Source of the DNA: Nocardia sp. XZ_19_385
GTDB lineage: Bacteria; Actinomycetota; Actinomycetes; Mycobacteriales; Mycobacteriaceae
NCBI RefSeq assembly: GCF_015355755.1
Contig: NZ_JACVEE010000003.1
Span: 558,001 to 622,000 of the forward strand
Length of the DNA stretch: 64,000 nucleotides
Reading direction: 5' to 3'
Below the pieces are notes generated by a model. It ran no database searches and was not told the origin of the DNA. It saw only the letters and a program-made list of their open reading frames with translations. This document shows positions 60,167-64,000 of the stretch, in pieces. Every line of letters starts with the position of its first letter. Within the stretch, counting starts at the first letter, position 1. The position numbers and the translations under genes are program-made.

Positions 60167-60844
60167 GTGGTGCAACAGGAAGTTTCCGAAGTAGTGCCGT
60201 TCTCGGCGCAGATCCGGACCGCGACCGAGGCTCAGCATGCCGAGGCTGAGAACTCCACGTTCATCAGCGACATGCTCGGCGGCGGGCTGCCGATCGATTC
60301 CTACCGCCGCTACACCGGCCAGCTGTGGTTCGTCTACCGCGCGCTGGAGGCGCGGTGGGACACCCTGGCCGACGATCCGGTCGCGGGCCCGTTCATCCGC
60401 CCGGAACTGGCCCGGACCGCCGAACTGGAACGCGATCTCCTCGCGCTGATCGGCGCGGACTGGCGCGATCAGATCCAGGCGCTGCCCGCGACCGCCGCCT
60501 ACGCCGCGCGCATCGACGAGTGCGCCCGCGACTGGCCCGCCGGGTACATCGCGCACCACTACACCCGCTACCTCGGTGACCTTTCGGGCGGACAGGTCAT
60601 CCGCGGCACCGCCGAGAAGCTGTGGGATCTGCCGCGCCGCGGCGACGGCGTGCGCTTCTACGTCTTCGACGGCATCAGCAATCCGGCCGCGTTCAAGCGC
60701 GAATACCGCTCGCTGCTGGACGAACTCCCGCTCGACGACCTGGAACGCCGGCGTGCCCTGGACGAAGCACAGCGCGCCTTCGCCATGAACACCGCGATGT
60801 TCGGCGAGCTCGCCGCCGAATTCCCGGTGCGCAAGCCTTCCTGA
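60167..60844 (+). CDS. heme oxygenase, HmuO type
   Basis: The 225-residue protein has the heme oxygenase signature: ATEAQHAEAENSTFISDML with the proximal histidine, and the distal helix HHYTRYLGDLSGGQVIRG. It opens heme to biliverdin, iron and carbon monoxide, supplying iron. The start is one of several GTG codons: 60167 or 60170 lie after GAGGTG, and 60155 is also possible. An IdeR-like box upstream supports iron control. The HmuTUV uptake genes are not nearby. Confidence 0.92.
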   Translation: MVQQEVSEVVPFSAQIRTATEAQHAEAENSTFISDMLGGGLPIDSYRRYTGQLWFVYRALEARWDTLADDPVAGPFIRPELARTAELERDLLALIGADWRDQIQALPATAAYAARIDECARDWPAGYIAHHYTRYLGDLSGGQVIRGTAEKLWDLPRRGDGVRFYVFDGISNPAAFKREYRSLLDELPLDDLERRRALDEAQRAFAMNTAMFGELAAEFPVRKPS

Positions 60845-60845
60845 C

Positions 60846-61154
60846 TCAGACCGGAGTACGCCACTCCCGGCGCCGCTCCCGCGGCGTCGGGAAATCCATG
60901 CCGCCCAGCAACATCGCGCCCTGGCGTCGCGGCCCGCGCTGGTTGCGCCGCTCCATGCGTTCGCGCGCCAACTTCTTCTCCGCCACCGCATGCTCGTGCC
61001 GAATCACGTACACCAGCCGCGCCACCGCGACCAGCAGCAGGACGAGGACGGCGTAGGTGAACAGATCGCGCACCGCCTGCAACAGGCTCGACGCGAGCAG
61101 CACGAACATGAACATCCCGGCCACAATGGCCCACCACGGCGTCTTCCCGGACAT
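60846..61154 (-). CDS. small two-helix membrane protein
   Basis: The 102-residue protein has two adjacent hydrophobic segments (WWAIVAGMFMFVLLASSLL and LFTYAVLVLLLVAVARLVYV), then a long basic tail (RERMERRNQRGPRRQ). GGAG stands seven bases before ATG 61154. It converges on the heme oxygenase gene with a 1-bp gap. I do not recognise the family. Confidence 0.65.
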   Translation of the reverse strand: MSGKTPWWAIVAGMFMFVLLASSLLQAVRDLFTYAVLVLLLVAVARLVYVIRHEHAVAEKKLARERMERRNQRGPRRQGAMLLGGMDFPTPRERRREWRTPV

Positions 61155-61243
61155 ATCGAGCTCCCTTCCCGCATCCACCGTACGTGCGAGGAAGGCTCGG
61201 CGACAACGAAATTCAGTGGGCTACACCACCGTGGCATCTATCC

Positions 61244-61308
61244 AAGATCATCAGGCCCTGATGGCGACCGGTACTCGCGCGATGCCGCCCCTGAGTCCTG
61301 ATGATCAT
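61244..61308. repeat. dispersed ~65-bp palindromic repeat, single copy
   Basis: It begins AAGATCATCAGGCCCTGA and ends GAGTCCTGATGATCATG, like the units at 2772 and 57191-57581, with a GGTACTCGCGC loop. Its right end contains the stop codon of the PAP2 gene (61305-61307). Confidence 0.85.
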
Positions 61309-61937
61309 GAAATGCGGGCGTGGTGTTGGGGGGAAACGCGATCAGCCAGCAGTTGCGCTGCCCAGCAGAGTGCGGTGACCATCGCGAATGCCGCCGCGAT
61401 CCCGCCGATTACGTCGGTCAAGTGGTGGTAGCCCAGGCCGATCATGCCGACGGTGACCGCGACCATGGCCAGGGCGGTGACGGCGGCGACCCAGCGGCGG
61501 GTGCGGGGCGAATCTGTCAGCAGGGCAAAGGTTGTCGCGACGGCGACCAGATGAACCGTGTGACCGCTGGGGTAGGCGAGATAGCCGTCCAGGGGGCGGT
61601 CCCACAGCGGTTTCAGCACCGCGGCATTGACAGCCAGGGCGACCTCGGGGACAACGAACATCGTTGCGGCACGCCACCATTGGCGGCGGTAGGCGAACCA
61701 GACCACCGCGGCCAGGAGCAGGGGCAGCACGATGTATGCGTTGCTGGGGAAGACCAGCACCTGGTAAACCCCGCGGTCGCCGTCCAGGGCTTCGTGGACC
61801 GAGTCGGCGACATCACGGTCCAGATCGGTGGCACCGCCGCCCGCCGGGAAACTCAGCGGCAGCGCCACGGTGATCAGCGCGCATAGCACGGCCACGCTCA
61901 CCCAACCGAGGCCCAGCCGTTTGCCCAGTACGGTCAC
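61305..61937 (-). CDS. PAP2-family membrane phosphatase
   Basis: The 210-residue protein has about five or six transmembrane helices and the PAP2 catalytic motifs LKPLWDRP, YPSGHT and GYHHLTDVIGG. These enzymes dephosphorylate lipid phosphates such as phosphatidic acid or polyprenyl diphosphates on the outer face of the membrane. The stop codon lies within a palindromic repeat unit. Confidence 0.87.
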   Translation of the reverse strand: MTVLGKRLGLGWVSVAVLCALITVALPLSFPAGGGATDLDRDVADSVHEALDGDRGVYQVLVFPSNAYIVLPLLLAAVVWFAYRRQWWRAATMFVVPEVALAVNAAVLKPLWDRPLDGYLAYPSGHTVHLVAVATTFALLTDSPRTRRWVAAVTALAMVAVTVGMIGLGYHHLTDVIGGIAAAFAMVTALCWAAQLLADRVSPQHHARIS

Positions 61938-61972
61938 TCGTCGAAGTCAACCATGATCAACTGGGCAGCGGT

Positions 61973-62869
61973 CTACGGCCCGTAGGTGAGCAGCGCGGTG
62001 ATGACGAACCACAGCACCCAGGCGAAAGCGACGAGCATGCCGAGGAACAGGGCGGTGCGCATGAATCCGCGGCCCATGTTCACATTCCCGGACTGCACCG
62101 GATACAGCTTCCACGGGCTGTACCAGGGCGCGACCACCACCCGGCGGCCCCCGCGCGCGGCCTCCCGTTCGGCGATGGCGAGTTCTTCGGCGTAGGCCTC
62201 GGCCTGGGCCTGCTGCGGCCCGCCGTGCCACAGCGTGATGTCGATCGGCCCGAGGAAGCCTTCGGCGAGCAGTTCCTGCGGCGCCGGCAGGTAGGGGAGG
62301 ATGCCCATCGCACGGAACGCGACCGCGACATCGTTGGCGGTCCACAGGTGCTTCTCGGATTCGGTGAGCGCGTCGAAGTACTGCTCCAGCGCCTCCGGGT
62401 CGTTGCCCAGGATGACGTCGAAACTCGGGTCGCTCCAAGCCTGTTCGACGGTCAGCTGCGCGCCACGCAACGGCACGATGAGCGCGACGCCGTGCACCGC
62501 GCGCTGCCCGAGCCCCCGTGCCGCCAGCCAGTTCTGCAGCGCGAAGGTGTGCTCACGGGACTTCTCCAGCGGGGTGCGCCGGTCCCGGCCCTCCATGACG
62601 GCGGGTTCCTCGTTGATGGTCCAGGGACCGTTGAGCGGGATCTCCAGCACACCGTCCTGGCGGGCCACCAGCGCCTCGGCTTCGATCACCACGCAACTGG
62701 TCGGGGTCCACACCACCGCGTCGAACTGGTGCAGCCGGTCGGAATGGAACAGATTGCAGTTGATGGTGGCGACGCCCTTGGGGTTGTCCGGTTCCTTCCA
62801 GGTGCGCAGCCAGTCGATCAGCGCCCGTTCGGCATTCGTGCCTGCCGGGTTCTGGACTCGTACCAGCAT
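61973..62869 (-). CDS. NERD-domain protein with C-terminal membrane anchor
   Basis: The 298-residue protein has a nuclease-related NERD domain at the N-terminus (AERALIDWL, FDAVVWTPTSCVVIEAEAL, with the Asp and Glu expected in the site), a helical middle part, and one C-terminal transmembrane segment (ALFLGMLVAFAWVLWFVITA). NERD resembles restriction-endonuclease folds, but activity is rarely shown. It lies 35 bp upstream of the PAP2 gene on the same strand. Confidence 0.72.
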   Translation of the reverse strand: MLVRVQNPAGTNAERALIDWLRTWKEPDNPKGVATINCNLFHSDRLHQFDAVVWTPTSCVVIEAEALVARQDGVLEIPLNGPWTINEEPAVMEGRDRRTPLEKSREHTFALQNWLAARGLGQRAVHGVALIVPLRGAQLTVEQAWSDPSFDVILGNDPEALEQYFDALTESEKHLWTANDVAVAFRAMGILPYLPAPQELLAEGFLGPIDITLWHGGPQQAQAEAYAEELAIAEREAARGGRRVVVAPWYSPWKLYPVQSGNVNMGRGFMRTALFLGMLVAFAWVLWFVITALLTYGP

Positions 62870-62914
62870 GGGTGACCGCCCTTCAGTCGTCAGTGCTCAG
62901 AATACGAGCCGCGC

Positions 62915-62940
62915 GCCCCGCCGCGCCGCTCCGGCGGGGC
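62915..62940. terminator. GC-rich hairpin after the DUF2252 gene
   Basis: GCCCCGCCG and CGGCGGGGC form a 9-bp stem with an 8-base loop, about 10 bases past the stop of the gene at 62950. There is no T-run, so termination strength is uncertain. Confidence 0.45.
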
Positions 62941-62949
62941 TCGGCGTGT

Positions 62950-64000
62950 TCAATCCAGCGGCAATTCGGCGGCCAGCTTCCCGGCCTCGACGGCCGCGAC
63001 GAGCACCGCGTGGTCTTCCTCGGTGCGGTCGGCGTAGCGCACCGCGAAGGCGGCGACGGCGTCCTCGAACTGTTCGTCACCGTCGAGATAGCCGGCGGTC
63101 AGGCGCGGATCCAGGGATCGTGAGTGCGCCCGGGCGAGCAGGGCTCCGGCGAGGCGGCCGTAGTCGTCGAGGTCGTCGGCGGACAGGGTGGCCGGGTCGA
63201 TGCTGCCCTTGAAATTGCGGAACTGCCGCACAATGAACGGCAATTGTTCCGGGGAGCCGTCGTGCGGGTTGGCCAGTTCCACCGAGGTCCAGCCGAGGAG
63301 CAGGTCGCTCTGCGCCTGAACGAGGCTGGCGGCCTGGGCGATTCGCTCACCCTCGTGCAGCACGGGCGGCACCGGCAGGAACGGCGACAGCGCCGAGGGG
63401 ATGGACTGCTTGAGCTGCAGCACCAGCACTTCGCCGTCGTTGCCGTGCAGCAGCGCCACATAGCTGTGCAAGCCGACGCTGCCGGTACCGACGATGCGGA
63501 AGGCGATGTCGGACACCGCGAATCGGGACAGCAGGTTGGCGCGCGAGTCGCGCAGGGTGACGGCGTAGCGTTCCAGGCCGTCGATCACCGCCTCGGCGAC
63601 CCGGTCATCGACCGTGGTGAGCACCGGCGGCTCGCTGACGAACTTGTGCTTGTGGATGCCGGTTTTGTGATCGTCGATGTGGGTCCACTTCGCCGCCACC
63701 TTGGCGCTGGTGTTCTTGCGGGCCTTCTTGGCGGCCTTCTTGAAGTTGTCCAGCAGGTCGTCGGCCTTGGCCTTGCCGATCACGGATTCGTCCGGCAGCG
63801 CGGTCCAGGCCTCCAGGAAATGCATCCGGGCCAGCTGGTCGATCTCCATGCGATACGCCCGGGCGGCGTCGCGCGCGGCAGCCCGGCAGCCGTCGGCGTC
63901 CACCCCGGATTCCCGCCCGGCCAGCACCAGGCTGGCCGCCAGCCGCTCCAGATCCCACTCCCACGGCCCGGGCACGCTTTCGTCGAAATCATTGATGTCC
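62950..64000 (-). CDS. DUF2252 family protein (N-terminus outside window)
   Basis: The frame is open to the window edge and shows 350 codons of C-terminal sequence. It has DINDFDES then PGPWEWDLERLAASLVLAGR, the DUF2252 core, followed by VGTGSVGLHSYVALLHGND and LQLKQSIPSALS, which resemble the nucleotide-binding parts of aminoglycoside-phosphotransferase-like kinases. The family is common in actinomycetes; its substrate is unknown. A hairpin follows its stop. Confidence 0.88.
   Translation of the reverse strand, partial: DINDFDESVPGPWEWDLERLAASLVLAGRESGVDADGCRAAARDAARAYRMEIDQLARMHFLEAWTALPDESVIGKAKADDLLDNFKKAAKKARKNTSAKVAAKWTHIDDHKTGIHKHKFVSEPPVLTTVDDRVAEAVIDGLERYAVTLRDSRANLLSRFAVSDIAFRIVGTGSVGLHSYVALLHGNDGEVLVLQLKQSIPSALSPFLPVPPVLHEGERIAQAASLVQAQSDLLLGWTSVELANPHDGSPEQLPFIVRQFRNFKGSIDPATLSADDLDDYGRLAGALLARAHSRSLDPRLTAGYLDGDEQFEDAVAAFAVRYADRTEEDHAVLVAAVEAGKLAAELPLD

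Noticed and set aside
1..64000. CRISPR array, tRNA/rRNA genes, insertion sequences or prophage
   Set aside because: No direct-repeat/spacer pattern, cloverleaf, transposase or phage structural gene was recognised; the only arrays are the palindromic units.

Overview
The window is GC-rich chromosomal DNA from an actinomycete of the mycolic-acid lineage, most likely Nocardia or a close relative. The pointers are an alkB-rubredoxin-rubredoxin-rubredoxin reductase operon, a CYP125-type cytochrome P450, an LmeA-like protein, an Acg-type nitroreductase with a DosR-like inverted repeat, an HmuO-type heme oxygenase behind a DtxR/IdeR-like box, and common GTG/TTG starts with short or absent leaders. 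The genus is inference. No rRNA, tRNA, IS element, prophage or CRISPR array was recognised.

Layout. 1-3 kb: methyltransferase and XRE-cupin regulator, an oxidoreductase behind a 26-bp palindrome, and a hydrolase with a duplicated tail. 3-6.6 kb: divergent TetR regulator and alkane hydroxylase operon (alkB, two rubredoxin types, reductase). 6.6-12.4 kb: small proteins, HAD phosphatase, CYP125-like P450, ZIP transporter, DinB-like protein, serine hydrolase. 12.4-24 kb: many one-regulator/one-enzyme modules (LysR/SDR/MFS, HxlR/tautomerase, HxlR/imine-reductase-like), small enzymes and an Acg-type nitroreductase. 23.4-25.3 kb: a methyltransferase, CDGSH Fe-S protein and heme-oxygenase-like di-iron protein set. 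25.4-29 kb: a GH47 alpha-mannosidase, two tiny coupled ORFs, a medium-chain reductase and an epimerase. 29-30.3 kb: a frameshifted imine-reductase-like gene under a MerR-type promoter.

30.3-38 kb is the most interesting part. It looks like a compact biosynthetic locus with no close precedent that I can name. On the minus strand an adenylating enzyme and an aldehyde-dehydrogenase-like reductase resemble a two-protein carboxylic acid reductase. Divergently, behind a perfect 20-bp palindrome, lie an SRPBCC protein, a McbB-family (Pictet-Spenglerase) protein that keeps the catalytic Arg/His/Glu set, a flavin amine oxidase, a NodU/TobZ-type carbamoyltransferase and a histidine phosphatase. A simple reading is acid to aldehyde, Pictet-Spengler condensation with an aromatic amine, flavin-dependent oxidation, then carbamoylation: a carbamoylated beta-carboline-like alkaloid. 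The product is inferred.

38-64 kb: lipoprotein, RsbQ/RsbP-type stress pair, small enzymes and regulators, a divergent NAD-dependent DNA ligase, an orphan receiver protein, metallophosphoesterase, PadR/DUF1048 pair, acyl-CoA oxidase, TetR-controlled ABC-2 exporter, F420-dependent oxidoreductase, ThrE-like exporter, heme oxygenase, PAP2 phosphatase, NERD protein and a DUF2252 protein cut by the window end.

A second unusual feature is a family of ~65-bp imperfect palindromes with AAGATCATCAGG-type ends. There are seven copies at three intergenic loci; five form a tandem array with an 81-82-bp period between converging genes.
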